Shown: positions 7,686-16,263 of the stretch, piece after piece
Layout: every line of letters begins with the position of its first letter
How positions within the stretch are numbered: position 1 is the first letter of the stretch
From: Streptomyces muensis
GTDB lineage: Bacteria; Actinomycetota; Actinomycetes; Streptomycetales; Streptomycetaceae
NCBI RefSeq assembly: GCF_021474425.1
Contig: NZ_JAKEIP010000035.1
Span: 1 to 52,850 of the forward strand
Reading direction: 5' to 3'
Length of the DNA: 52,850 nt
Program-made: the position numbers and the translations under genes
The notes under the pieces: generated by a model
The model's database searches: none
Told to the model about the DNA's origin: nothing
Seen by the model: the letters and a program-made list of their open reading frames with translations, nothing else

Positions 7686-10310
7686 GTGACCGAGAACGCT
7701 CAGCAGCAGCCACCAGCGCCCGACACCGAACTGCCGACCCAGTACGCGCCGGCCGATGTAGAGGGGCCGCTGTACGAGCGCTGGGTAGAGCGCGGTTACT
7801 TCGAGGCGGACGAGAAGAGCGACAAGCCGCCGTACACCATCGTCATCCCGCCGCCGAACGTCACGGGCAGCCTGCACCTCGGGCACGCCTTCGAGCACAC
7901 CCTCATCGACGCCCTCACGCGCCGTAAGCGCATGCAGGGTTACGAGACGCTGTGGCAGCCCGGCATGGACCACGCCGGTATCGCCACGCAGAACGTCGTC
8001 GAGCGCGAGCTCGGCAAGGAGGGCAAGTCCCGGCACGACCTGGGCCGCGAGGCGTTCGTCGAGCGTGTCTGGCAGTGGAAGGGCGAGTCCGGCGGGCAGA
8101 TCAGCGGGCAGATGCGGCGCCTCGGCGACGGTGTCGCGTGGTCGCGTGAGCGCTTCACGATGGACGAGGGCCTGTCCCAGGCCGTCCAGACCATCTTCAA
8201 GCGGCTCTACGACGACGAGCTGATCTACCGCGCCGAGCGCATCATCAACTGGTGCCCACGCTGTCTGACGGCCATCTCGGACATCGAGGTCGAGTACCAG
8301 GACGACGACGGCGAGCTCGTCTCCATCCGGTACGGCGAGGGCGACGACGCCATCGTCGTGGCGACGACCCGTGCCGAGACGATGCTCGGCGACACCGCGG
8401 TCGCCGTCCACCCCGAGGACGAGCGCTACCGCCACCTCGTCGGACGCGAGATCGAGCTGCCGCTCACCGGCCGCCGTATCCCCGTCGTGGCCGACGAGCA
8501 CGTCGACCCCGAGTTCGGCACGGGCGCCGTCAAGGTCACCCCGGCCCACGACCCGAACGACTTCGAGATCGGCCAGCGTCACGACCTGCCGTCCCTCGCA
8601 GTGATGGACGAGCACGCGGTCATCACCGCCCACGGCCCCTTCCAGGGCCTGGACCGGCTGGAGGCCCGCTCGGCGATCGTCGCCGCGCTGCGCGCCGAGG
8701 GCCGGATCGTCGCCGAGAAGCGGCCGTACGTCCACTCCGTCGGCCACTGCTCGCGCTGCAAGACCACCATCGAGCCGCGCCTGTCCATGCAGTGGTGGGT
8801 CAAGGTCGGTCCGCTCGCCAAGGCCGCCGGTGACGCGGTCCGCGACGGCAAGGTCAAGATCCACCCGCAGGAGATGGAGAAGCGGTACTTCGACTGGGTC
8901 GACAACCTCCACGACTGGTGTATTTCGCGGCAGTTGTGGTGGGGGCACCGGATTCCGGTCTGGTACGGCCCGAACGGCGAGGTCGTCTGCGTCGGCCTCG
9001 ACGACGAGGTCCCCACCGGTGAGGGCTGGCGTCAGGACACCGACGTCCTCGACACCTGGTTCTCCTCCGGCCTGTGGCCCTTCTCGACCCTCGGCTGGCC
9101 CGAACAGACCGAGTCGCTCGCGAAGTTCTACCCGAACTCCGTCCTGGTCACCGGCTACGACATCCTCTTCTTCTGGGTCGCCCGGATGATGATGTTCGGC
9201 CTGTACGCGATGGACGGCACCCCGCCGTTCCACACGATCGCCCTGCACGGCATGGTCCGCGACCAGTTCGGCAAGAAGATGTCGAAGTCCTTCGGCAACG
9301 CGGTCAACCCGCTGGACTGGATGGACAAGTACGGCAGCGACGCGCTTCGCTTCACGCTCGCCCGTGGCGCCAACCCGGGCGTCGACGTCCCGATCGGCGA
9401 GGACTGGGTCCAGGGATCGCGCAACTTCGCCAACAAGATCTGGAACGCGACCCGCTTCGCGCTGATGAACGGTGCGACGGTCGACGGTCCGCTTCCGGAC
9501 CCGTCGGCGATGTCGTCTACGGACCGCTGGATCCTCTCCCGCCTGAACTCGGTGGTCGCCGAGGTCGACGCGTTCTACGAGGACTACCAGTTCGCCAAGC
9601 TGTCCGACGCCCTCTTCCACTTCGCGTGGGACGAGGTCTTCGACTGGTACGTCGAGCTGTCCAAGACGACGTTCCAGGCGGGCGGCGAGGCGGCCGAGGT
9701 CTCCAAGCGCGTCCTCGGCGAGGTCCTCGACGTCACGCTGAAGCTGCTGCACCCGGTGGTCCCGTTCGTCACGGAGACCCTGTGGACCACCCTGACCGGC
9801 GGCGAGTCGATCGTGATCGCCGAGTGGCCGGCCGACAGCGGCTTCCGCGACAAGGGGGCGGAGCAGGAGATCGAGTCGCTCCAGTCCGTCATCACCGAGG
9901 TCCGCCGCTTCCGTGCCGACCAGGGCCTCCAGCCCGGCCAGCGCGTCCCGGCCCGCCTCACCCTGGACGGCACCGCCCTCGCCCCGCACGAGCCGGCCAT
10001 CCGCCAGCTGCTGCGCCTCCAGCCGGAGGGCGAGAACTTCGCGGCCACGGCGACGCTGCCCGTCGCGGGCGCCGAGGTCGCGCTGGACCTCTCCGGCGTG
10101 ATCGACGTCGCGGCCGAGCGCAAGCGCCTCGCGAAGGACCTGGCCGCCGCCGAGAAGGAAAAGGCCCAGGCCACGGCCAAGCTCGGCAACGAGGCCTTCC
10201 TGGCGAAGGCCCCGGACAACGTCGTGGAGAAGATCCGCGGCCGCCTCGCGAAGGCGGACGAGGACATCGCCCGCATCGCCGCCCAGCTGGACCGCCTGCC
10301 GGAGGCGTGA
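7686..10310 (+). CDS. valS: Valyl-tRNA synthetase
   Basis: 874 residues, a class I aminoacyl-tRNA synthetase charging tRNA-Val. The HIGH-type motif is HLGH (64-67, within [17 protein letters not shown]) and the KMSKS motif is at 531-535 ([10 protein letters not shown]). The CP1 editing domain lies between ([19 protein letters not shown]). A coiled-coil tRNA-binding arm forms the C-terminus (about 805-870, rich in Lys/Glu/Ala). Length is normal for actinobacteria. The GTG at 7686 is chosen because the -10-like TAAACT sits 6 nt ahead, suggesting a leaderless mRNA. No T-box leader is present in the 136-bp upstream gap. A hairpin and a dispersed repeat separate it from folC. Confidence 0.97.
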   Translation: MTENAQQQPPAPDTELPTQYAPADVEGPLYERWVERGYFEADEKSDKPPYTIVIPPPNVTGSLHLGHAFEHTLIDALTRRKRMQGYETLWQPGMDHAGIATQNVVERELGKEGKSRHDLGREAFVERVWQWKGESGGQISGQMRRLGDGVAWSRERFTMDEGLSQAVQTIFKRLYDDELIYRAERIINWCPRCLTAISDIEVEYQDDDGELVSIRYGEGDDAIVVATTRAETMLGDTAVAVHPEDERYRHLVGREIELPLTGRRIPVVADEHVDPEFGTGAVKVTPAHDPNDFEIGQRHDLPSLAVMDEHAVITAHGPFQGLDRLEARSAIVAALRAEGRIVAEKRPYVHSVGHCSRCKTTIEPRLSMQWWVKVGPLAKAAGDAVRDGKVKIHPQEMEKRYFDWVDNLHDWCISRQLWWGHRIPVWYGPNGEVVCVGLDDEVPTGEGWRQDTDVLDTWFSSGLWPFSTLGWPEQTESLAKFYPNSVLVTGYDILFFWVARMMMFGLYAMDGTPPFHTIALHGMVRDQFGKKMSKSFGNAVNPLDWMDKYGSDALRFTLARGANPGVDVPIGEDWVQGSRNFANKIWNATRFALMNGATVDGPLPDPSAMSSTDRWILSRLNSVVAEVDAFYEDYQFAKLSDALFHFAWDEVFDWYVELSKTTFQAGGEAAEVSKRVLGEVLDVTLKLLHPVVPFVTETLWTTLTGGESIVIAEWPADSGFRDKGAEQEIESLQSVITEVRRFRADQGLQPGQRVPARLTLDGTALAPHEPAIRQLLRLQPEGENFAATATLPVAGAEVALDLSGVIDVAAERKRLAKDLAAAEKEKAQATAKLGNEAFLAKAPDNVVEKIRGRLAKADEDIARIAAQLDRLPEA

Positions 10311-10327
10311 GTCGTTCTACGCGACTG

Positions 10328-10361
10328 AAGGCCCCCTGCGCTCCGTGGCGCCGGGGGCCTT
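10328..10361 (+). terminator. Terminator after valS
   Basis: AAGGCCCCC / GGGGGCCTT, a perfect 9-bp arm pair with a GC-rich 16-nt centre, ending in TTT, 18 bp past the valS stop. Confidence 0.75.
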
Positions 10362-10370
10362 TGCCTGGGC

Positions 10371-10428
10371 AGGGGCGCGGGGCTGTATCGATGTGCGGCT
10401 CCGCCGCGTGGGCGCGACCAGCCCCCAC
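10371..10428. repeat. Dispersed intergenic repeat, copy 2
   Basis: Nearly identical to 3384-3430. This copy extends further into the ending GCGACCAGCCCCCAC, the form I recall as most common in Streptomyces intergenic repeats. It lies directly behind the valS terminator, as copy 1 lies behind the tig terminator. Confidence 0.7.
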
Positions 10429-10494
10429 CGGCCCGTCAGCCGCCCCACAACTCACACCACCCCACACCCTGGGCGCACTGTCAGTCCCCGTCCG

Positions 10495-10500
10495 TAGACT
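10495..10500 (+). promoter_or_regulatory. -10 box of folC, positioned for a leaderless transcript
   Basis: TAGACT lies exactly 6 nt before the GTG start of folC, the same geometry as at valS. No ribosome binding site precedes the GTG. Confidence 0.45.
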
Positions 10501-10506
10501 GGCCCC

Positions 10507-12009
10507 GTGAGCGACCAGAACGAGCCCGACCCCCTCGACCCCTTCGACGAGATCATCGCTGAGGAGACCGACCGCGACCCCGACCTGGCGGTCATCGAGG
10601 CCGGCAGCCGAACCCTCCGCACCCAGGGCGGCAAGCCCCAGGCAGACGTGCCCGCACGCCCCGAGGACCCCGAGGTCGACAAGGCCCTGCGCGAGGTCGA
10701 GACGGAGCTCGCGACCCGCTGGGGCGAGACCAAGCTGGAGCCCTCCGTCAGCCGCATCTCCGCGCTCATGGACGTCCTCGGCGAACCGCAGCGGTCGTAC
10801 CCCTCGATCCACATCACCGGCACCAACGGCAAGACGTCGACGGCCCGCATGATCGAGGCCCTCCTCGGCGCCTTCGAGCTCCGCACCGGTCGCTACACCT
10901 CGCCGCACGTCCAGTCGATCACCGAGCGGATCAGTCTCGACGGCGCCGCGATCTCCGCCGAGCGCTTCATCGAGACGTACCAGGACATCAAGCCGTACAT
11001 CGAGATGGTCGACGCACAGCAGGAGTACCGGCTGTCGTTCTTCGAGGTGCTCACGGGCATGGCGTACGCCGCCTTCGCCGACGCGCCCGTCGACGTCGCC
11101 GTCGTGGAAGTGGGGATGGGCGGCTCCTGGGACGCCACGAACGTCATCGACGGTGACGTCGCCGTCGTGACGCCGATAGACCTCGACCACACCGACCGGC
11201 TCGGCGGCACGCCCGGTGAGATCGCCTCCGAGAAGGCCGGCATCATCAAGCAGGACGCCATCGTGATCATGGCCCAGCAGCCGGTGGACGCCGCGCAGGT
11301 GCTGCTGAAGAAGGCCGTGGAGGTCGACGCCACAGTGGCCCGTGAGGGCCTGGAGTTCGGGGTCGTGGCACGTCAGGTCGCCGTCGGCGGACAGCTGGTG
11401 ACGCTGCGCGGACTCGGCGGCGAGTACCCCGAGGTGTATCTGCCGCTGCACGGCGCGCACCAGGCGCACAACGCCGCCGTGGCGCTCGCCGCCGTGGAGG
11501 CGTTCTTCGGCGTCGGTGCCGCCCGGGCCGAGTCGCTGGACATCGACACCGTCCGCAAGGCGTTCGCAGCGGTCGCCTCTCCGGGGCGGATGGAGGTCGT
11601 ACGGCGGTCGCCGACCGTCGTGCTGGACGCGGCCCACAACCCGGCCGGCGCGCGGGTCACCGCCGAGGCGATCGGCGAGGCCTTCGACTTCAGCCGGCTG
11701 ATCGGGGTCGTCGGCGCGAGCGGCGACAAGAACGTGCGGGGGCTGCTGGAGGCCTTCGAGCCGATCTTCGCCGAGATCGTCGTCACGCAGAACTCCTCGC
11801 ACCGCGCCATGGACGCCGACGAACTGGCCGCCCTGGCCGTCGAGGTGTTCGGCGACGAGCGCGTGCAGGTCGAGCCGCGGCTGCCGGACGCCCTGGAGGC
11901 CGCGATCACGCTGGCCGAGGAGGAGGGCGAGTTCGCGGGCGGCGGTGTGCTGGTCACCGGGTCCGTCATCACGGTCGGCGAGGCCCGGCTGCTGCTGGGG
12001 AAGGGCTGA
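10507..12009 (+). CDS. folC: Folylpolyglutamate synthase / dihydrofolate synthase
   Basis: 500 residues, Mur-ligase superfamily, adding glutamate to dihydropteroate or tetrahydrofolate. The ATP-binding loop is TGTNGKT at 104-110. The omega-loop/Mg region follows (TSPHVQSITERI), with the Mur-type centre domain (VVEVGMGGSWDATNVI) and the C-terminal ligase motif (LDAAHNPAG). An acidic, poorly conserved N-terminal extension of about 55 residues precedes the catalytic core; I keep GTG 10507 because of the 6-nt spacing from TAGACT. The stop is 7 bp before the DUF4233 gene, so these are cotranscribed, with ndk following. The longer N-terminus is common in Streptomyces FolC as far as I recall. Confidence 0.95.
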   Translation: MSDQNEPDPLDPFDEIIAEETDRDPDLAVIEAGSRTLRTQGGKPQADVPARPEDPEVDKALREVETELATRWGETKLEPSVSRISALMDVLGEPQRSYPSIHITGTNGKTSTARMIEALLGAFELRTGRYTSPHVQSITERISLDGAAISAERFIETYQDIKPYIEMVDAQQEYRLSFFEVLTGMAYAAFADAPVDVAVVEVGMGGSWDATNVIDGDVAVVTPIDLDHTDRLGGTPGEIASEKAGIIKQDAIVIMAQQPVDAAQVLLKKAVEVDATVAREGLEFGVVARQVAVGGQLVTLRGLGGEYPEVYLPLHGAHQAHNAAVALAAVEAFFGVGAARAESLDIDTVRKAFAAVASPGRMEVVRRSPTVVLDAAHNPAGARVTAEAIGEAFDFSRLIGVVGASGDKNVRGLLEAFEPIFAEIVVTQNSSHRAMDADELAALAVEVFGDERVQVEPRLPDALEAAITLAEEEGEFAGGGVLVTGSVITVGEARLLLGKG

Positions 12010-12016
12010 GTCCCAG

Positions 12017-12373
12017 ATGCGTACGCTCTGTTCCTCGACGCTGATCGGCGAGTTCTTCGTCATCGGCTTCGCCGGTCTGGTCGCCATGAAGGACCCGGAC
12101 CTGTCCATGTCGACGGTGTGGACGGTCAGTGGTATCGCCATGTTCCTGTGCGTGCTGCTGTGCGGCCTGGTGACCCGCCCCGGCGGTGTCGCTCTCGGCT
12201 GGGCGTTGCAGATCGCCCTGATCGCCTCCGGCTTCATCGTGTCGACGATGTTCATCCTGGGCGTGATCTTCGCGGCGCTGTGGTGGGCCTCGGTGCACTA
12301 CGGGAGGAAGGTCGACGAGGCGAAGGCGAGATTCGCCGCGCAGAGCGACTCCTCTACACCTGACGCTGCGTAA
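12017..12373 (+). CDS. DUF4233 family small membrane protein
   Basis: 118 residues with three or four predicted membrane helices (TLIGEFFVIGFAGLVAM, VWTVSGIAMFLCVLLCGL, VALGWALQIALIASGFIVST, MFILGVIFAALWWASVHYG). The sequence fits the DUF4233 family, which in Streptomyces sits between folC and ndk. Its function is unknown. The ATG at 12017 starts 7 bp after the folC stop, so it is probably read on the same transcript; the open frame further upstream overlaps folC and is not needed. Confidence 0.85.
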   Translation: MRTLCSSTLIGEFFVIGFAGLVAMKDPDLSMSTVWTVSGIAMFLCVLLCGLVTRPGGVALGWALQIALIASGFIVSTMFILGVIFAALWWASVHYGRKVDEAKARFAAQSDSSTPDAA

Positions 12374-12443
12374 CAAGGGCCCGGACACGCCCTGTAACCT
12401 CATCCCACCGCACCACCGGCAGTCAGTAAGAAGGAGCCCTCCC

Positions 12444-12857
12444 GTGACCCAGCGCACCCTCGTCCTGCTCAAGCCCGACGCCGTCCGTCGCGGCCTGACC
12501 GGCGAGATCATCAGCCGTATCGAGCGCAAGGCCGGCTGGCAGATCACCGCGCTGGAGCTGCGCACCCTGGACCAGGACACGCTGGAGCAGCACTACGGCG
12601 AGCACAAGGGCAAGCCCTTCTACGAGCCGTTGGTGGAGTTCATGGCCTCCGGCCCGGTCGTCGCCCTGATCGTCGAGGGCGAGCGGGTCATCGAGGGGCT
12701 GCGCGCGCTGGCCGGTCCGACCGACCCGATCGCCGCCGCGCCGGGCTCCATCCGCGGTGACTTCGGTGTGATCGTCCGGGAGAACCTCATCCACGCCTCC
12801 GACTCCGAGGAGTCCGCCGAGCGCGAGGTGAAGATCTTCTTCCCGGGCCGTGCCTGA
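12444..12857 (+). CDS. ndk: Nucleoside diphosphate kinase
   Basis: 137 residues, the standard bacterial length. It transfers the gamma phosphate of ATP to nucleoside diphosphates through a phosphohistidine. The active-site His117 lies in NLIHASDS. The nucleotide-binding residues sit in KPDAVRRGLTGEI and GSIRGDFG. AAGGAG precedes the GTG. A TAACCT -10-like box lies about 40 bp upstream, so ndk may have its own promoter besides read-through from folC. Confidence 0.97.
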   Translation: MTQRTLVLLKPDAVRRGLTGEIISRIERKAGWQITALELRTLDQDTLEQHYGEHKGKPFYEPLVEFMASGPVVALIVEGERVIEGLRALAGPTDPIAAAPGSIRGDFGVIVRENLIHASDSEESAEREVKIFFPGRA

Positions 12858-12881
12858 GCCCACTCACCCGGCCCGACCTGG

Positions 12882-12905
12882 GGCGGCCGAAGAAACCCGG
12901 CCGCC
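12882..12905 (+). terminator. Short hairpin after ndk
   Basis: GGCGGCCG / CGGCCGCC, perfect 8-bp arms with an A-rich 8-nt loop, 24 bp past the ndk stop. It is a modest terminator candidate. Confidence 0.45.
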
Positions 12906-12930
12906 CGGCGGCATATGCGCGGCGATCGAG

Positions 12931-12956
12931 GGAACGAGTGCCCCCGATGGCCCGTC
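12931..12956 (+). promoter_or_regulatory. ECF-sigma-type promoter upstream of mreB (candidate SigE site)
   Basis: GGAAC (12931-12935) and CGTC (12953-12956, in CCCGTCTCC) are separated by 17 bp, which is the GGAAC-N16/17-CGTC pattern of ECF sigma factors such as Streptomyces SigE. It lies about 160 bp before mreB. SigE governs cell-envelope stress genes, so the position makes sense. This is sequence-match inference only. Confidence 0.4.
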
Positions 12957-13114
12957 TCCACAAGCGGGGCGGCTCGCCATCTGCTGACAATGGCGAAGAC
13001 CCTCCCGCAGTGTTCGCGAAAGCGCGTCTACGATAGAAGCCTTCACGTCACAGCACCCACTTCGCCGACCTGAAAAGCCATCAAAAGCTCCCAGGGAAGG
13101 CCAGACGAATCCTG

Positions 13115-14146
13115 ATGGGGAACTCAATGTCGTTCATCGGCCGTGACATGGCTGTCGACCTCGGGACCGCCAACACGCTGGTGTACGTCAGGGGTCGCGG
13201 GATCGTACTCAATGAGCCGTCCGTCGTCGCGATCAACACCAACACCGGTGGCATCCTCGCGGTCGGCGCCGAAGCGAAGAAGATGATCGGGCGCACGCCC
13301 GGCAACATCGTTGCCGTGCGTCCGCTGAAGGACGGCGTCATCGCCGACTTCGAGATCACCGAGCGGATGCTCCGCTACTTCATCCTGAAGATCCACAAGC
13401 GGCGGTATCTGGCTCGTCCGCGGGTCGTCGTCTGTGTGCCCTCGGGCATCACCGGCGTCGAGCGCCGCGCCGTCATCGAGGCGTCGTCCCAGGCCGGCGC
13501 CCGCCAGGTGCACATCATCGAGGAGCCCATGGCCGCGGCCATCGGCTCCGGCCTGCCGGTCCACGAGGCCACGGGCAACATGGTGGTGGACATCGGCGGC
13601 GGCACCACGGAGGTCGCGGTCATCTCCCTCGGCGGCATCGTCACCGCCCAGTCCATCCGCGTCGCGGGCGACGAACTGGACAACGCGATCATCCAGCACA
13701 TCAAGAAGGAGTACTCCCTTCTGCTGGGTGAGCGGACGGCCGAGCAGATCAAGATCACGATCGGTTCGGCGTACGACCTCGACGCTGACGAACACACCGA
13801 AATCCGCGGCCGGGACCTGGTCTCCGGACTGCCGAAGACCGTCGTCATCTCCGCGGCCGAAGTACGCAAGGCCATCGAGGAACCGGTCAACGCGATCGTG
13901 GACGCGGTGAAGACGACCCTCGACAAGTGCCCGCCGGAGCTGTCCGGCGACATCATGGACCGAGGAATCGTTCTGACCGGCGGCGGCGCCCTGCTGCGCG
14001 GCCTCGACGAGCGGCTGCGCCGGGAGACCGGCATGCCGATCCACATCGCCGAGGACCCGCTGGACAGCGTGGCGCTCGGCTCCGGCAAGTGCGTCGAGGA
14101 GTTCGAGGCGTTGCAGCAGGTGCTCGACGCCCAGCCGCGCAGATGA
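13115..14146 (+). CDS. mreB: Rod shape-determining protein MreB (bacterial actin)
   Basis: 343 residues, the actin-fold ATPase that in Streptomyces is needed for spore-wall rather than vegetative growth. The phosphate-1 motif is [13 protein letters not shown], phosphate-2 is [14 protein letters not shown], and the adenosine motif is [15 protein letters not shown]. An N-terminal membrane-contacting stretch precedes them ([11 protein letters not shown]). ATG 13115 is used; ATG 13127 is the alternative. It is the first gene of mreB-mreC-mreD-pbp2-rodA. A 257-bp upstream gap holds an ECF-type promoter candidate and a TACGAT -10-like box (13029-13034). A hairpin between mreB and mreC may lower expression of the distal genes. 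Confidence 0.97.
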   Translation: MGNSMSFIGRDMAVDLGTANTLVYVRGRGIVLNEPSVVAINTNTGGILAVGAEAKKMIGRTPGNIVAVRPLKDGVIADFEITERMLRYFILKIHKRRYLARPRVVVCVPSGITGVERRAVIEASSQAGARQVHIIEEPMAAAIGSGLPVHEATGNMVVDIGGGTTEVAVISLGGIVTAQSIRVAGDELDNAIIQHIKKEYSLLLGERTAEQIKITIGSAYDLDADEHTEIRGRDLVSGLPKTVVISAAEVRKAIEEPVNAIVDAVKTTLDKCPPELSGDIMDRGIVLTGGGALLRGLDERLRRETGMPIHIAEDPLDSVALGSGKCVEEFEALQQVLDAQPRR

Positions 14147-14160
14147 CGTAACTCTTCGAT

Positions 14161-14196
14161 TCCGCCGTACGGGATGATCTCCTCTCGTACGGCGGA
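14161..14196 (+). terminator. Hairpin between mreB and mreC
   Basis: TCCGCCGTACG / CGTACGGCGGA, perfect 11-bp arms with a 14-nt loop, 14 bp past the mreB stop. The 200-bp gap to mreC could hold a promoter. Further down it also has a palindrome AACCCCTGGGGTT (14285-14297) and the repeat CCTGGGGTT. Confidence 0.6.
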
Positions 14197-14346
14197 TCGT
14201 TGATATAGAGGCATAAGCTTCCCAAGAGCCGCCAAGCGCGTCATTCAAGCTCGCATACAAGCCCCGTACACAAATTCCGTATATGAACCCCTGGGGTTCC
14301 CCTGGGGTTTCCCGAACTCCTATGAGGAAGGGCACGGCCGCCGCAC

Positions 14347-15399
14347 GTGAGGGACACACGAGAGAGCCGGCTGCTCCTGGTGCTGCTGATCGCCATCGCG
14401 TTCGCGCTGATCACGGTGGACATCCGCGGCGGTGAGGATTCCCCGGTCGACGGCGCGAGGTCCGCCGCGGCCACGGTCTTCGGCCCGATCGAGAACGGTG
14501 TGTCGGCGGCGGTCGACCCGGTCGGCAACGCGGTCGCCGCGATCCGTGACTCCGGCGAGCGCCACGACCGGCTCGCCGCGCTGGAGCAGGAGAACGCCGC
14601 TCTCAAGGCCAGGCTCGGCAGCGACGACCGCAACCGCAGCCGGCTGAGGCAGCTGGACAAGATGCTGAAGGTCGCGGGCGCCGGCCAGTACGGCATCAAG
14701 GGCGCCGAGGTCATCGCCATAGGAGCGGCCCAGGGCTTCTCCTGGACGATCACCATCGACGTCGGCGAGAACGACGGCATCCGGCGCGACATGACCGTCC
14801 TGAACGGGGACGGGCTCGTCGGACGGGTCACCACCGTCGGCCCGAACACCGCGACCGTGCTCCTCGCCAACGACCCCGACTTCACCGTCGGCACCCGTAT
14901 GGAGGCCAGCGACGAACTCGGCTTCGCCTCCGGCCAGGGCGACCGCCCGCTGCGCGTCGAACTGCTCAACGGCAAGGCCGAGGTGAAGAAGGGCGACCGG
15001 CTCGTCACCTTCGGCTCCCAGGCCGACAAGCCCTTCGTGCCCGGCGTCCCCGTCGGTGTCGTCTCCCGCGTCGACCCCTCCGGCGGCGGCCTGACCCGCA
15101 CCCTCTACGTCACGCCGTACGCCGCGTTCTCCAAACTCGACATCGTCGGCGTCGTCGTCCAGGCCCCCACCAAGGACCCGCGCGACACGGTGCTCCCCGA
15201 CAAGCCCGAGCCGACCCCCACGCCGACCGTCACGGTCACCGTCACGCCGGGCGCCGACGGCACGGTCGACGGCCAGGACCAGCCCCAGGCGGACGGGCAG
15301 AACCAGCCCCAGGCGGACGGTCAGTACGAGCCGCGGGCCGACGGGCAGTATCAGCCTCCGGGCGACGGCCAGAACCAGTACGAGCAAGAAGAGCAGTAG
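14347..15399 (+). CDS. mreC: Rod shape-determining protein MreC
   Basis: 350 residues. A short cytoplasmic N-terminus is followed by one membrane helix (about 8-24, LLLVLLIAIAFALITVD). A coiled coil lies at about 70-100 (RHDRLAALEQENAALKARLG), then the two beta-barrel domains of MreC (QGFSWTITIDVGENDGI, GLVGRVTTVGPNTATVLL). MreC is the extracytoplasmic scaffold that couples MreB/MreD to PBP2/RodA. The last 50 or so residues are a low-complexity tail with four DGQ-containing units rich in Gln, Asp and Pro, plus a preceding PTPTPTVTVTV stretch. GTG 14347 is the first start giving a proper signal anchor. mreD begins 13 bp after the stop. Confidence 0.95.
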   Translation: MRDTRESRLLLVLLIAIAFALITVDIRGGEDSPVDGARSAAATVFGPIENGVSAAVDPVGNAVAAIRDSGERHDRLAALEQENAALKARLGSDDRNRSRLRQLDKMLKVAGAGQYGIKGAEVIAIGAAQGFSWTITIDVGENDGIRRDMTVLNGDGLVGRVTTVGPNTATVLLANDPDFTVGTRMEASDELGFASGQGDRPLRVELLNGKAEVKKGDRLVTFGSQADKPFVPGVPVGVVSRVDPSGGGLTRTLYVTPYAAFSKLDIVGVVVQAPTKDPRDTVLPDKPEPTPTPTVTVTVTPGADGTVDGQDQPQADGQNQPQADGQYEPRADGQYQPPGDGQNQYEQEEQ

Positions 15400-15412
15400 G
15401 AGCTGAAGCCCG

Positions 15413-16096
15413 ATGCGCGTCAACCGAATCCTGCTCTCCTCCGCACTGATCGTCGTCGCCCTGGTGATCCAGGTCAGCGTCCTGGCCCGGCTCCACCTCC
15501 CGGGCGCCGTCCCCGACCTGCTGCTCCTCACCGTCCTGGGCCTCGCCATGGTCTACGGCCATGTCGGCGGCGCCCTCGTCGGCTTCGGCGCCGGCCTGCT
15601 CGCCGACCTCGCCCCGCCCGCCGACCACGCCGCCGGCCGCTATGCGCTGGTGCTGTGTGTCATCGGTTATCTCGCCGGGCTCATCAAGCCCGACAACGGC
15701 CGGCTCAAGTCGGCCACCGGGCCGATGGTGGTCGTGGTCGTCGCCGCGATCGGCACGACCCTGCTGTACGCCGGGGTCGGTGCCCTCGTCGGGGACACCG
15801 CCGCCCGCCATGTCGGCCTCGGCAGCCTGCTGTTCACCGCCGCGCTGTACGACCTGCTGCTCGCCCCGTTCGTGGTCCCGGGGATCATGGCGCTGGCCCG
15901 GCGCGCGGAGAACGACCCGCTCGCCGACAGCAACTCCCAGACGAAGAAGGCCGACATCTCCACCGGCTGGCTCTCCGGCGGGACCGGGCTGCGCATCGGC
16001 GGCCAGCGCGGCGGGCTCAAGGGCGGCCTGAAGGTGAAGGCGGCGCGGGTGCGAACGGCACGCGCCGGGCGTATCAAGGGGGTCAAGCGGCTGTGA
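15413..16096 (+). CDS. mreD: Rod shape-determining protein MreD
   Basis: 227 residues, a polytopic membrane protein with about five helices (RILLSSALIVVALVIQVSVL, AVPDLLLLTVLGLAMVYG, GALVGFGAGLLADLAP, YALVLCVIGYLAGLI, VVVVVAAIGTTLLYAGV). It partners MreC in the elongation complex. The C-terminal 50 residues are strongly basic (GGLKGGLKVKAARVRTARAG), a cytoplasmic tail longer than in E. coli MreD. The ATG is 13 bp after mreC. A 167-bp gap with short GGTACTC repeats separates it from pbp2. Confidence 0.93.
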   Translation: MRVNRILLSSALIVVALVIQVSVLARLHLPGAVPDLLLLTVLGLAMVYGHVGGALVGFGAGLLADLAPPADHAAGRYALVLCVIGYLAGLIKPDNGRLKSATGPMVVVVVAAIGTTLLYAGVGALVGDTAARHVGLGSLLFTAALYDLLLAPFVVPGIMALARRAENDPLADSNSQTKKADISTGWLSGGTGLRIGGQRGGLKGGLKVKAARVRTARAGRIKGVKRL

Positions 16097-16263
16097 GGAC
16101 AGCGGAGTTCAGGACGGTGGAATTCACCCGGGAGGGTGAGTCCGGGAGGAACCGGGCCGCGCAGGCCGGCCGTTCATCACTCGTACACACACAGTCGTAT
16201 CCGCACTGGTACTCACACCGGTGCATGTACCGGTACTCGCACTGAGAGGGGGAGGCAGCCGCA

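Noticed and set aside
13012..13028. GTTCGC followed by GCG near mreB as a second ClgR box
   Set aside because: The spacing is 6, not 5, and mreB is not an expected ClgR target.
16200..16262. GGTACTC/ACCGGT repeats before pbp2 as an operator
   Set aside because: The repeats are short and overlap irregularly; no consistent dyad or known motif emerged.
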